A stretch of 64,000 bases of DNA. Source: SZUA-430 sp034440175 (lineage in GTDB: Bacteria > Pseudomonadota > Alphaproteobacteria > Micropepsales > Micropepsaceae). Where the stretch lies: contig JAWXBO010000134.1 of NCBI GenBank assembly GCA_034440175.1, positions 1 through 64,000 on the forward strand, in the 5' to 3' direction. A model generated the notes under the pieces. That model saw nothing but the letters and a program-made list of their open reading frames with translations, was not told the origin of the DNA and did not search any database. Both the position numbers and the translations under genes were made by a program. Below, in pieces: positions 27,001-34,499 of the stretch. Within the stretch, counting starts at the first letter, position 1. Each line of letters starts with the position of its first letter.

Positions 27001-27788
27001 GCGAAAAACTTCCGCAGCGCCGCAAGGGCTACACGCAAAAAGCCAATGTCGGCGGGCACAAAGTCTATTTGCGCACCGGTGAATACGACGACGGACGATT
27101 GGGTGAGATCTTCATCGACATGCACAAGGAAGGTGCCGCCTTCCGCAGCCTGATGAACAGCTTTGCCATCGCCATCTCGACAGGCTTGCAGTACGGTGTG
27201 CCGCTTGAAACTTTCGTGGCGGCGTTCACGTTTACGCGCTTTGAGCCCGCAGGTATCGTCACCGGCAACGACTCGATCAAGAATGCTACATCGGTGCTCG
27301 ATTACATCTTCCGCGAACTGGCGGTGTCGTACCTTGGACGCCATGATCTCGCTCATGTCGTTCCGGGCAATCCGGACGGTTCGGAAATTGGCGGCGGCGA
27401 AAACGAGGGCGCACGGCCACCGGCACCGCAGAACCCTGCGCGGATTGTTTCATCCGGCTTGGTGCGCGGTCAAATCCCGCAACAGCTGGTAGTCTTTGCC
27501 GGCGGCCAAACGGCCGTGCGCACCGAGACTACGATCGTAACCGCGCGTGCCGCCACCAGCGAAATCGTGCTGGAAGCACCGCGCCGCAACCCCGTCGCTC
27601 AGGCCATCGAAGTGGTTGAGCGCGAAGTGGCAATCACAACGTCGGCTTCTCGGGTCCGGAAAATTCAAGAGGCGCGCATCAAGGGGTACGAGGGCGATGC
27701 CTGCAGTAATTGCGGAAACTTTACGCTGGTGAGAAACGGCACGTGCATGAAATGCGACAGCTGCGGAACGACGACGGGCTGCAGCTGA
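24078..27788 (+). CDS. nrdJ: Adenosylcobalamin-dependent class II ribonucleotide reductase
   Basis: Reduces ribonucleotides to deoxyribonucleotides with vitamin B12 as radical source, in any oxygen regime. The 1236 residues match the long alphaproteobacterial form. Visible are the reductase N-terminus (MAAPNSPQWFNTGLNWAYG), the active-site Cys of HACFIQG, GGTTRRAAKMV, the NPCSE motif in ASNPCSEYMFLDDTACNLASLNL, the thymidylate-like insertion with CVNCSADGDACF, APTGTIGLVMDCDTTGIEPDF, and a C-terminal zinc ribbon CSNCGNFTLVRNGTC ... CDSCG. It is governed by the tandem NrdR boxes upstream. It is the longest gene in the window and is intact. Confidence 0.97.
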   Translation: MRIDRCFTVEGQSAYEGIPFRSTASEIRNPDGSVVFRQDSIEVPGRWSQVASDVLAQKYFRKAGIAARLKPVAEANVPEWLWRKAPDEEALAALEGDAKNVGETSARQVFDRLAGTWTYWGWKGGYFDQENDARAFFDEMRFMLANQMAAPNSPQWFNTGLNWAYGIDGPAQGHHYVDHWTGELVQSTSAYEHPQPHACFIQGIKDDLVNEGGIMDLWVREARLFKYGSGTGSNFSALRGSSEKLSGGGKSSGLMSFLKIGDRAAGAIKSGGTTRRAAKMVIVDVDHPDIEAFIDWKVTEEQKVAALVAGTRLLNKHLNAIIKACVNCSADGDACFDPQENPALKREIKAARKVFIPDNAIQRAVQFARQGYTSMLIPTLDTDWDGEAYYTVSGQNSNNTVRVTDDFLRAVESDGDWKLTRRTDNKLHKTLKARGLWDKIAEAAWQCADPGLQFHTTINDWHTCPASGPIRASNPCSEYMFLDDTACNLASLNLLAFRKEMPDGRKVFDVVAYEHAVRLWTIVLEISVMMAQFPSREIAQLSYKYRTLGLGYANIGGLLMSSGIAYDSKQGRAVAGALAALMTGASYATSAAMARELGAFKGYANNTEHMLRVIRNHRRAAHGTVDGYEKLAIKPVPLSAIEMPAQGYEGLIDRARGSWDEALAQGTLYGYRNAQTTVIAPTGTIGLVMDCDTTGIEPDFALVKFKKLAGGGYFKIINQSVPEALRVLGYRPEQIEATINYAVGHGTLNGSPGVNHEWLKLKGFGEKELASVEAALATAFDIRFVFNKWTLGEEFCTTQLGLAPDRMDTADFDLLAELGFTKSEIDAANIYCCGAMTLEGAPHIKDEHLSVFDCANPCGRTGKRALSVDSHIFMLAAAQPFISGAISKTINMPNSATVQDCANAYMKSWKLALKANALYRDGSKLSQPLASTILSGEDDEDDLLDLLPDMSQTARAQAIAERVVERVIEITKRDREKLPQRRKGYTQKANVGGHKVYLRTGEYDDGRLGEIFIDMHKEGAAFRSLMNSFAIAISTGLQYGVPLETFVAAFTFTRFEPAGIVTGNDSIKNATSVLDYIFRELAVSYLGRHDLAHVVPGNPDGSEIGGGENEGARPPAPQNPARIVSSGLVRGQIPQQLVVFAGGQTAVRTETTIVTARAATSEIVLEAPRRNPVAQAIEVVEREVAITTSASRVRKIQEARIKGYEGDACSNCGNFTLVRNGTCMKCDSCGTTTGCS

Positions 27789-27874
27789 GACCAGGACTAC
27801 AAGGGAAATGGATTGACGCGCGCGGGAGCCAAACATGGCCTCGCGCACACGGGGATCATAAGAAAGGAACGACG

Positions 27875-28156
27875 ATGATTATTTGCTCCAAGCCTGAAGC
27901 GGACGGTGTAACCCGCGAATTTCTGCTCGACGACGCGCAAACTGGAACTGAAGTCCAAGTCAAAACTCATCTTTCGGGGGCCAGTTCGGGCGCCAATGAA
28001 TGGTACGATGCGGGTGTTATCATTCGGGCCAGCAATGGCGTCGAAGCCTCGGTACTCAATCCTTCCGCGCAAGGTCATTTTGTCAAACTCGACCGAGTTT
28101 TCACAAATGAAATCGCGGCCCTGCAAGCGATTGCGGTCAACTACCGTACGAACTAG
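27875..28156 (+). CDS. Hypothetical protein downstream of nrdJ
   Basis: 93 residues starting MIICSKPEADGVTREF, preceded by AAAGGAA; the longer upstream frame overlaps the end of nrdJ and is not protein-like. The sequence looks like a small alpha/beta domain (TEVQVKTHLSGASSGANEWYDAGVIIRASNGVEASVLN, then HFVKLDRVFTNEIAALQAIAVNY). No family or catalytic motif is recognised. It begins 86 bp after nrdJ and may share its transcript. A small AGCGGA/TCCGCT hairpin follows the stop. Confidence 0.6.
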   Translation: MIICSKPEADGVTREFLLDDAQTGTEVQVKTHLSGASSGANEWYDAGVIIRASNGVEASVLNPSAQGHFVKLDRVFTNEIAALQAIAVNYRTN

Positions 28157-28183
28157 GTTCTTTGACTTCAGCGGATTTTCCGC

Positions 28184-28215
28184 TTGCATTGGGCAAAAAT
28201 GTTCTCTATATGTTC
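28184..28215 (+). promoter_or_regulatory. SOS-type promoter with perfect LexA box (copy B)
   Basis: GTTC TCTATAT GTTC at 28201-28215 is a second exact GTTC-N7-GTTC LexA operator, with TTGCAT at 28184-28189 as a likely -35 and TATATG within the box as -10. CCGCTGCGACTTGAAA at 28253-28268 is identical to the sequence behind copy A at 23291. A 47-codon frame starting at 28277 is the only nearby one and is not recognised. The two copies bracket nrdJ. Confidence 0.6.
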
Positions 28216-28813
28216 AAGATTCGGAGTTGGGACGATTTCAGGACCATTCTTTCCGCTGCGACTTGAAAATTGAATATCATGCCAAAACATACAGGGGGGG
28301 GCGCGCGCTGCCTTGGATGGCGAACGGCTGGCGTGCTGGGGGAGGCTCCGCGTCAAGCTTGCTCGTGTGTACACAAGTTACGCTCAAAGTTACGGAGATT
28401 TTCGCAGTTTCAAGCCAATGTGACGGTGTGACGGGTCACGAAACGAATTCTGCACTGCACCCGGTAGAGAAAAAGAGAGTGTAAAACACCCGTCGTCCGT
28501 GTCGCCGTCTCACGCAAAAAACTGCATAAATTGGTGATTTTTTTTCGAATTTGGCTCAGAAATTGTCACCTGATTGTTGATGAGTGTCACCTGGGTCTTG
28601 GGACTGGCAGCTCTTCAACGATTTGCGCCGTTTCGAGGCTCTTGGGTCGTCTTGCTGTTCAGACGTGATGAGCAATGAACAGCGAAGTGAACAGCTTACG
28701 TGATTGGCGGGATTGCGGATTAGCCGTTGCTGTTCAGCTTTTCACGTTGTTCACGATGAAGGGGGCCTCAAGGTGAAGGCTGGCTCAAACTGATTTTATC
28801 TCGCTCGAAAGTT
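28216..28813. other. Gap without a supported gene
   Basis: About 600 bp. It holds the conserved CCGCTGCGACTTGAAA (28253), two TGTCACCTG repeats near 28565-28595, and a cluster of GTTCA/TGAAC motifs between 28658 and 28755 that can form partial hairpins (for example GTGAACAGC with GCTGTTCAG). No frame looks coding. A non-coding SOS RNA from copy B would run through here. Confidence 0.4.
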
Positions 28814-29647
28814 TCAAAATCGCCGGGCGAGGTTGGCGAGCGCAATCCGTACCACACGCTGCCATTCGGGCATCGGTTGGGGGTGCCAGGCATCAGATTT
28901 TCGTCTGGCCTCCCAGCGCGCACATGACGCGAATGCGAGGGCTGGGGTGGCTTTTCGCGGAGTGCCCATGGAATTCAGTTTTACCAAATCCTGGCGGATT
29001 GCGTCTTTGAACCGGTCAAATATGGGCACCATGCTCATGGGCTGAATGTCTTTGGCGAACATCGCGTTCGCGCTCAATCCCGCGCTTTGGAGCCACTCGA
29101 CTGGAACACGGCAAAGGCGCCGCTCGCGCCGGTGTGCAAACTCCCTGAGCGTTACGGCTCGCGCCACAGCGCGGCCTGCCGCCATTGCCGCAGCATCACA
29201 TCCCTGGGCCACACCCAGTATGGAGAAACTCAGCGCAATGATTCCTCCAAAGGCCGCATCGCTATAGGTGTTGAATGCGTCTTCATCTGCAAACGGTGCC
29301 TCGTCGAAATCGCAACCGCGCGCGTCGATATACGCATCCAGTTTCTCTTGAGGCAGATGGTGCTTGTCTACGGCTTCGGCCAATGCTTGCGCGGCGGGCG
29401 CATGGATGTGGCGTCCACCATAAATCGCATCGATCTGCTCTCGCCACCACGCGAGTCTGATTTGGCCCATCATGGGTTCGCTGATCGTGCGGGCTATGCC
29501 GGAAACTTCGTTGTCGAACGCGCAAAGAGCCATAAATCCGCGCCGGTTCCTTTCGGGAACAAAGAAGGCAGATACATACCGGTCCGGGTCGCGGCGCGCC
29601 AGCGTCCGCTCCAGATCTTTCCACTCGCTCGAGAGCAACCGGTTCAT
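28814..29647 (-). CDS. Squalene/phytoene-synthase-fold protein lacking catalytic Asp motifs
   Basis: 277 residues. The trans-prenyltransferase fold is recognisable from SEWKDLERTLARRDPDRYVSAFFVP, MALCAFDNEVSGIARTISEP, RLAWWREQIDAIYGG and FGGIIALSFSILGVAQG. The first Asp-rich motif (DxxxD) is replaced by FDNEVSGIA, and the second is replaced by EFAHRRERRLCRVPVEWL. This is the pattern of NDUFAF6-like proteins, mitochondrial complex I assembly factors, rather than of enzymes. Family members usually follow secDF in alphaproteobacteria. An intrinsic terminator ends 5 bp before the ATG and no Shine-Dalgarno is visible. Confidence 0.8.
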   Translation of the reverse strand: MNRLLSSEWKDLERTLARRDPDRYVSAFFVPERNRRGFMALCAFDNEVSGIARTISEPMMGQIRLAWWREQIDAIYGGRHIHAPAAQALAEAVDKHHLPQEKLDAYIDARGCDFDEAPFADEDAFNTYSDAAFGGIIALSFSILGVAQGCDAAAMAAGRAVARAVTLREFAHRRERRLCRVPVEWLQSAGLSANAMFAKDIQPMSMVPIFDRFKDAIRQDLVKLNSMGTPRKATPALAFASCARWEARRKSDAWHPQPMPEWQRVVRIALANLARRF

Positions 29648-29652
29648 GTCAC

Positions 29653-29686
29653 AAAAAAAGGGGCCGCGCGATCAAGCGCTGCCCCC
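29653..29686 (-). terminator. Intrinsic terminator between the PuuD-like and synthase-like genes
   Basis: On the minus strand GGGGC-A-GCGC, loop TTGATC, then GCGC-G-GCCCC is followed by seven T residues. It closes the yajC-secD-PuuD-like transcript 22 bp after the PuuD-like stop, and its T-run lies 5 bp before the next ATG. Confidence 0.75.
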
Positions 29687-29708
29687 TAAGGAATAGGACG
29701 CGAAGGCG

Positions 29709-30341
29709 TCAGCCCACCAAATGGAAGCTGACCATACAAAACAGCATCGGGATCGACAGCATTACGTTTGTTCGCGAGAACAACATTGCCGTTCGTCCAT
29801 GCGCCCCACGTTGATCTTTGCTCAAGTCAGGAAACTTGTTGTCAATGTTCAACGCCCTTTGCTGGTTGGGCCAAATTACAAACCAGACATTGAACCACAT
29901 GGCTGCGCCCAGCCACATGCCTATGCCAATCAACGTCGAGGATGGATTTACAAAGCTTTCCGCTGCTCCCAAAGTTAGCGCCCCAAACAGGTTGCCAACC
30001 AGATACGCCAAAATTAGCCCGGTGACGAGAGTTGCCATTGCGGCCCAACGGAAATACCACAAGGCTTCCGGCGCGATGAACTTGGATATTGCGGGCTTTT
30101 GCTCGTCCGGGATTTTTGGCATCGTCGGGATTTGGACGAAGTTGAAATAGTAGAGCAAGCCGATCCACAAAATGCCGGACAGCACGTGCAGCCAGCGGAA
30201 AATAAATGCCCAAAATAACTGACCGCTCAGCATTGCGGACAACGCGTACCCACCAACCATGATGAACACAGCAAAGACAACGAGCGCGAGCACGAATCCC
30301 GCGATCACCGTATTGCGCAAATTGGACAATAGCGCGGCCAT
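29709..30341 (-). CDS. PuuD-like urate hydroxylase-type membrane protein
   Basis: 210 residues from the ATG at 30341, preceded by GAGGGGAG. About six transmembrane helices are seen (IAGFVLALVVFAVFIMVGGY, FIFRWLHVLSGILWIGLLYYFNF, ATLVTGLILAYLVGNL, STLIGIGMWLGAAMWFNVWFVIWP). The His of RWLHVLSG and the motif WFNVWFVIWPNQQ are those of the membrane part of PuuD urate hydroxylases, here without the C-terminal cytochrome c domain. Such stand-alone proteins may be haem-linked, but urate activity is only a family-based guess. Confidence 0.75.
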   Translation of the reverse strand: MAALLSNLRNTVIAGFVLALVVFAVFIMVGGYALSAMLSGQLFWAFIFRWLHVLSGILWIGLLYYFNFVQIPTMPKIPDEQKPAISKFIAPEALWYFRWAAMATLVTGLILAYLVGNLFGALTLGAAESFVNPSSTLIGIGMWLGAAMWFNVWFVIWPNQQRALNIDNKFPDLSKDQRGAHGRTAMLFSRTNVMLSIPMLFCMVSFHLVG

Positions 30342-30465
30342 AACAGTTCTACTCCCCTCAATTGACCGACTCATTTGCCGGTCCGTCGGAGTGTACAACC
30401 GGCGGTCTCGTCAATCGACCTCCCAAGTTGAAGTTTGATGCATAAATTTAACGGGGCAGTTGAAA

Positions 30466-32088
30466 TTATATTGGCAATTCCGTGCGACGGCTTGATTTTA
30501 ACCACCAAATGACCTGCAACCGGGTGATGTAGACGGCTGTAAAGACGGAGGTCACGATACCCAGGGACAGCGCGACGGCGAAGCCACGTACTGGCCCAGT
30601 GCCCATCATCAACAGAATTAAGCCGGCGAGCAGCGTGGTCAAATTCGCGTCGATGATTGTGGAAATTGCACGCGAAAACCCGGCATCGACCGCCGACATG
30701 ATAGGCTTGCCATTTCTCTGCTCCTCGCGAATGCGCTCGTAGATGAGTACGTTCGCGTCTACGGCCATACCCATGGTCAAGACAAACGCGGCGATCCCTG
30801 GCAACGTCAGTGTCGCGCCGAAAGCGGTCATCAGCCCCAGCAACAAAAGCAAATTCGCCAGCAGTGCTATGTTTGCAAATATGCCAAACAGGCGATACTG
30901 CAGCGCCATGAAGGCTACGACCAAGATCAACCCGCCAAGCGCTGCGTAAGAGCCGGATTCAACGGCGTCTTGCCCGAGTTCGGCACCGACGGTGCGTTGC
31001 TCCTCTGCCTTGAGCGGCACGAACAGCGCACCTGAATTCAGCAGCACAGCCGTTTCGTTGGCTTCCTCGATCGTGAAGTTTCCGCTGATCTGGCCCGATC
31101 CGCCAAGAATTGGCTCGTTGATGTTGGGAGCCGTAATAACTTTGCCGTCGAGCACAGCTGCAAAGCGCTTGCCAACATTGGCTCGCGTAATGTCGGCAAA
31201 CCGGCGCGCCCCTACAGTGTTAAATTTGAAGGTGATGACCGGCAAACTTGTTTGCCCATCAAACGCGCCTTGTGCATTGTTGAGCATATCACCGGAAATG
31301 ATGACACGCTCTTTGACGGCGATTGGAACCTCTTGCGCACTGGCGCCGCGGCCGACCGTTTCGTTCAGGAGCATGGAGCCCGCAGGAACGCGCCCAGCCA
31401 GAAGGTCGGCTGGAAGTGCGTTTTCGTCCACCAAATGGAACGTCAGCTTTGCTGCAGCCTGTCCGCGCGAAATAATCTTCTGAGGATCATTTTCGCCTGG
31501 AACCTGAACGATTATGCGCCGCGAGCCTTGCGGTTGGATCGTGATTTCCTTGGTGCCTTCCGGATCGATGCGCTTGCGCAAGATTTCAACCGACTGCGCC
31601 ATTGCATTGGCCCGGATTTGCTCGCGTCCTGCATTCGTCATCGTCAACGTAGCATTGCCAGTTGGGTCAAACTCGACGTCATACTCGCTTGTTCCAATGA
31701 CCCCACCTGCAAGCGGTTGCGCCAGGCTTTTCAGAAAGGTGCGCGCTTCATCAAATTTTCCGGCTTCTGTAATTTGAACGCGGACCGCGTCCTTCGACGC
31801 CGACAAGCCGCCATATGTGATTTTTGCCTTGCGCAACCCCTTACGCACATCATCCAGAAGATTTTGCAGCTTGTCTTTGACAGCGACTTCAATTTCTGCT
31901 TCGAACAGGACATACACCCCACCTTGAAGATCAAGGCCAAGTGTAATCGCCCGGTGGGGAAGAAAACTTGCAGACCGCGCGATTTCGTTCCGCCAGGCGA
32001 GTGGCAAAAAATTCGGCAGTGCCGTCAGAAATCCGATGACACAAATCGCGATAACGGCGACAACTTTCCAAGTCTGAAATTGAAGCAT
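30466..32088 (-). CDS. secD: Protein translocase subunit SecD
   Basis: SecD helps complete preprotein export through SecYEG using the proton gradient. The 540 residues have one N-terminal span (VVAVIAICVIGFLTALP), a large periplasmic region starting GLDLQGGVYVLFEAE, and five C-terminal spans with GMAVDANVLIYERIREEQRNGK, the SecD/SSD-RND signature. It lies 31 bp behind yajC. secF normally follows directly, but here the next gene encodes the PuuD-like protein. Confidence 0.96.
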   Translation of the reverse strand: MLQFQTWKVVAVIAICVIGFLTALPNFLPLAWRNEIARSASFLPHRAITLGLDLQGGVYVLFEAEIEVAVKDKLQNLLDDVRKGLRKAKITYGGLSASKDAVRVQITEAGKFDEARTFLKSLAQPLAGGVIGTSEYDVEFDPTGNATLTMTNAGREQIRANAMAQSVEILRKRIDPEGTKEITIQPQGSRRIIVQVPGENDPQKIISRGQAAAKLTFHLVDENALPADLLAGRVPAGSMLLNETVGRGASAQEVPIAVKERVIISGDMLNNAQGAFDGQTSLPVITFKFNTVGARRFADITRANVGKRFAAVLDGKVITAPNINEPILGGSGQISGNFTIEEANETAVLLNSGALFVPLKAEEQRTVGAELGQDAVESGSYAALGGLILVVAFMALQYRLFGIFANIALLANLLLLLGLMTAFGATLTLPGIAAFVLTMGMAVDANVLIYERIREEQRNGKPIMSAVDAGFSRAISTIIDANLTTLLAGLILLMMGTGPVRGFAVALSLGIVTSVFTAVYITRLQVIWWLKSSRRTELPI

Positions 32089-32119
32089 CTAATATTTCCA
32101 TTCGTCTTGACTGGCAGGA

Positions 32120-32488
32120 CTATTTCTTGTCGTCGTCCGATGGCTTGCCCTTGGATTCCGGGCCCACAACATCGGTTTTTGTCCGGACGTCTGCCAACAT
32201 CGATTTGACGACCTTGATACGCACGTCTTCAGCGATTTCGAGTAAGACTTCGTCGCCTTCCAGCACCTTCACAACTTTGCCAATGATTCCTCCAGATGTG
32301 ACCACCGTGTCGCCACGGCGCACATTGGCGATCAATTGCTGGTGGGCTTTCAAGCGCTGCTGTTGAGGACGGATGACCAAGAAATACATGATCACAATGA
32401 TCAACACGAACGGCATGAATTGAATGAAGATATCGCTGGTGGCTGTCGCTCCAGGAGCCCCTTGGGCATACGCGGTCGAAATGAGCAT
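32120..32488 (-). CDS. yajC: Preprotein translocase subunit YajC
   Basis: 122 residues with an N-terminal span (FMPFVLIIVIMYFLVIRPQQQR) and a cytoplasmic domain starting NVRRGDTVVTSGGIIGKVVKV, the family hallmark. YajC associates with SecDF at the inner membrane. It is the first gene of the yajC-secD unit and is divergent from the DUF815 ATPase gene. Confidence 0.95.
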   Translation of the reverse strand: MLISTAYAQGAPGATATSDIFIQFMPFVLIIVIMYFLVIRPQQQRLKAHQQLIANVRRGDTVVTSGGIIGKVVKVLEGDEVLLEIAEDVRIKVVKSMLADVRTKTDVVGPESKGKPSDDDKK

Positions 32489-32628
32489 GAAATGGCTGAT
32501 CCGTTAACTGTTTAGCCTAAAGGCCGAAACTTTCGGCCGGACTATAGCCGGGGGCCGCTCCAATGCAACCAGGCTACGGTACCCGCGACAGACTGGCCCG
32601 AAGACGCGCAATCTTGTAGTCAGTGGTC

Positions 32629-33498
32629 ATGTCTGATGAACAAATCGCCGCGCTCAGCCGTATTGCTGATGCACTTGAAAGACTGGCACCCCGGCCATCG
32701 ACTGCGCCTCAGTGGTCGGCGGCTGACGCTTTCGTCTGGGAAGCTGTGCAAGGTACGTTGACACCGCTGAGCCAGGTTGCACGCGTACCTCTCGAATTGC
32801 TGGTAGGAATAGACCGTCAGCTCGCGCAGCTATTGACCAACACCACACGCTTTGCCACCGGCCTTCCCGCCAACAATGCCCTGCTTTGGGGGGCGCGTGG
32901 CACCGGAAAGAGTGCTCTGGTCAAGGCTGTCCATGCTGCGGTCGTGGAAAAGACCGGCGCCTCTCTCAAATTGGTCGAAATCCACCGCGAAGACATATCT
33001 TCGTTGGGAACCTTGCTTCCCATCCTGGGATCGGCACCGATCCGAAGCATTCTGTTTTGCGATGATTTATCCTTCGATGCCAACGATGCGGCATACCGGC
33101 CACTCAAAACTGTTCTTGAAGGTGGCATCGCCGGGCGGCCGGAGAACGTGGTCTTCTATGCCACGTCGAACAGACGCCATTTGGTAGCACGCGACATGAG
33201 CGAAAATGAGCGTTCCACCGCGATCCATCCCGATGAAGCCGTCGAGGAAAAAATCTCGTTGTCTGATCGCTTCGGTTTGTGGCTTGGTTTTCACAATGTC
33301 AGCCAGCAGGATTACCTGTCCATCGTGTCTGGATATGCCCACCATTTCCAACTTGGTATCCCCCCTCAGGAGCTTGAGCGCAGGGCCTTGGAGTGGTCGA
33401 TGGCGCGCGGCAACCGTTCTGGCCGTGTGGCTTGGCAGTTCATTGAAGATCTAGCGGGAAGCCTGGGTCAACGGCTGGCGGTGGCTGTGGTCAAATAA
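32629..33498 (+). CDS. DUF815-family AAA ATPase
   Basis: 289 residues from ATG 32629. LLWGARGTGKSALVKAVHAA near residue 88 is the Walker A motif, ILFCDDLSFD near 140 the Walker B, and VVFYATSNRRHLVARDMSENE near 173 the sensor region. ATSNRRH and the acidic EEKISLSDRFGLWL segment are hallmarks of DUF815, a DnaA/AAA-like cytosolic ATPase family of unknown role. The yajC-DUF815-LytM neighbourhood is common in this class. Its 3' end overlaps the convergent LytM gene by 31 bp. Confidence 0.9.
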   Translation: MSDEQIAALSRIADALERLAPRPSTAPQWSAADAFVWEAVQGTLTPLSQVARVPLELLVGIDRQLAQLLTNTTRFATGLPANNALLWGARGTGKSALVKAVHAAVVEKTGASLKLVEIHREDISSLGTLLPILGSAPIRSILFCDDLSFDANDAAYRPLKTVLEGGIAGRPENVVFYATSNRRHLVARDMSENERSTAIHPDEAVEEKISLSDRFGLWLGFHNVSQQDYLSIVSGYAHHFQLGIPPQELERRALEWSMARGNRSGRVAWQFIEDLAGSLGQRLAVAVVK

Positions 33499-34499
33499 CG
33501 CTTGGGGTCAACCGCGATCTCGCCCCGGCGGATTTCGAAATGAAGTTGTGGCCGGTCGACATCGCCAGTCGCTCCGACATGAGCGATGGCCTGACCACGC
33601 TTGACTTTGTCGCCCTTACTGACGAGCAGGCGCCGGTTGTGTGCATACGCAGTCACATATCCGCTCCCATGCCGGATCAACAACAGATTTCCATAGCTTG
33701 CCAACTCGTTGCCGGAATAAACGACAATTCCGCTATCCGCAGCTTTGACAGAGTCTCCCGGTTCGGCTGCAATATTGATCCCGTCATTGTGCAAGCCACC
33801 ATTGTGCCTGCCAAACGACGATAAAATTTTTCCACGCACCGGCCAGATGAATCGGCCCCCAAATTTCGCCGGTTGAGCGGACTTTCTGTCATGCTGACGA
33901 GGCACATAGGCCGCGTTGAGATCGACATCATCCGCTTCGTTCGAAACTCTCTCCGGGTTTTCTTCAACGGGGGCATTCGCCCGCCCATTCAAGGCGTTAG
34001 GTTTGGCGCGTGGCCCGTTAAATGAATAGTACCGTGCACCTTCAATACGTGGGTCCAACCCTTCGGCTGCTTCGTCCAAATCCCGTTCTACGACCACTGA
34101 GCGGCGCATCGGCTTTAACGGCTCTATATATACCGTGCGCACCGGCGTCACGCGTGCCATCAGACGCTTCTTCCCACCGGCATGGGGCAGATATATCCGT
34201 TGCCCTGGGAGCAAGTTATCCGGGTCAAAAAGATTGTTGGCATCGACTAGGGCTTCTCGGGACATTCCATGAGCACGCGCTATCGAACTGATCGTGTCGC
34301 CAGATTCGACAACATAGTTCGCGGGCCGCGACACATGGCTTGTTATCTTCGCCGCCTGAGGGCGCGAACGGTCAAAGTCGTAAGTCGCGCAACCGCTAGC
34401 GGTACTGAGCAGAAGCACAGCAATAAGAGACTGCGCCGTTTGCCCTGCCGTTGTGCGGTATGAGCGACGATTGCGCGGATCATCCTTGCGCTCCATCAC
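33468..34499 (-). CDS. nlpD: NlpD-like LysM/LytM lipoprotein, likely amidase activator
   Basis: 343 residues: lipoprotein signal (LIAVLLLSTASGC), a LysM domain (YVVESGDTISSIARAHGMSREALVDANNLF) near residue 62, a low-complexity linker, and a C-terminal LytM (M23) domain. The zinc ligands are degenerate (LHNDGINIAAEPGD instead of H-x-G-x-D), and the C-terminal motif is only partly kept (LHFEIRRG). This is the state of NlpD/EnvC proteins, which activate amidases rather than cut peptidoglycan. The position after surE-pcm mirrors the E. coli surE-pcm-nlpD order. It overlaps pcm by 20 bp. Confidence 0.85.
   Translation of the reverse strand: MMERKDDPRNRRSYRTTAGQTAQSLIAVLLLSTASGCATYDFDRSRPQAAKITSHVSRPANYVVESGDTISSIARAHGMSREALVDANNLFDPDNLLPGQRIYLPHAGGKKRLMARVTPVRTVYIEPLKPMRRSVVVERDLDEAAEGLDPRIEGARYYSFNGPRAKPNALNGRANAPVEENPERVSNEADDVDLNAAYVPRQHDRKSAQPAKFGGRFIWPVRGKILSSFGRHNGGLHNDGINIAAEPGDSVKAADSGIVVYSGNELASYGNLLLIRHGSGYVTAYAHNRRLLVSKGDKVKRGQAIAHVGATGDVDRPQLHFEIRRGEIAVDPKRYLTTATASR

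Noticed and set aside
28658..28755. Further LexA-like GTTC/GAAC pairs
   Set aside because: The spacings are 8 or more bases, not the 7 of the operator; they look like parts of imperfect hairpins.
31252..32208. 318-codon plus-strand frame opposite secD and yajC
   Set aside because: It is antisense to genes with clear family motifs, and its translation is rich in Arg, His and Cys with no recognisable domain.
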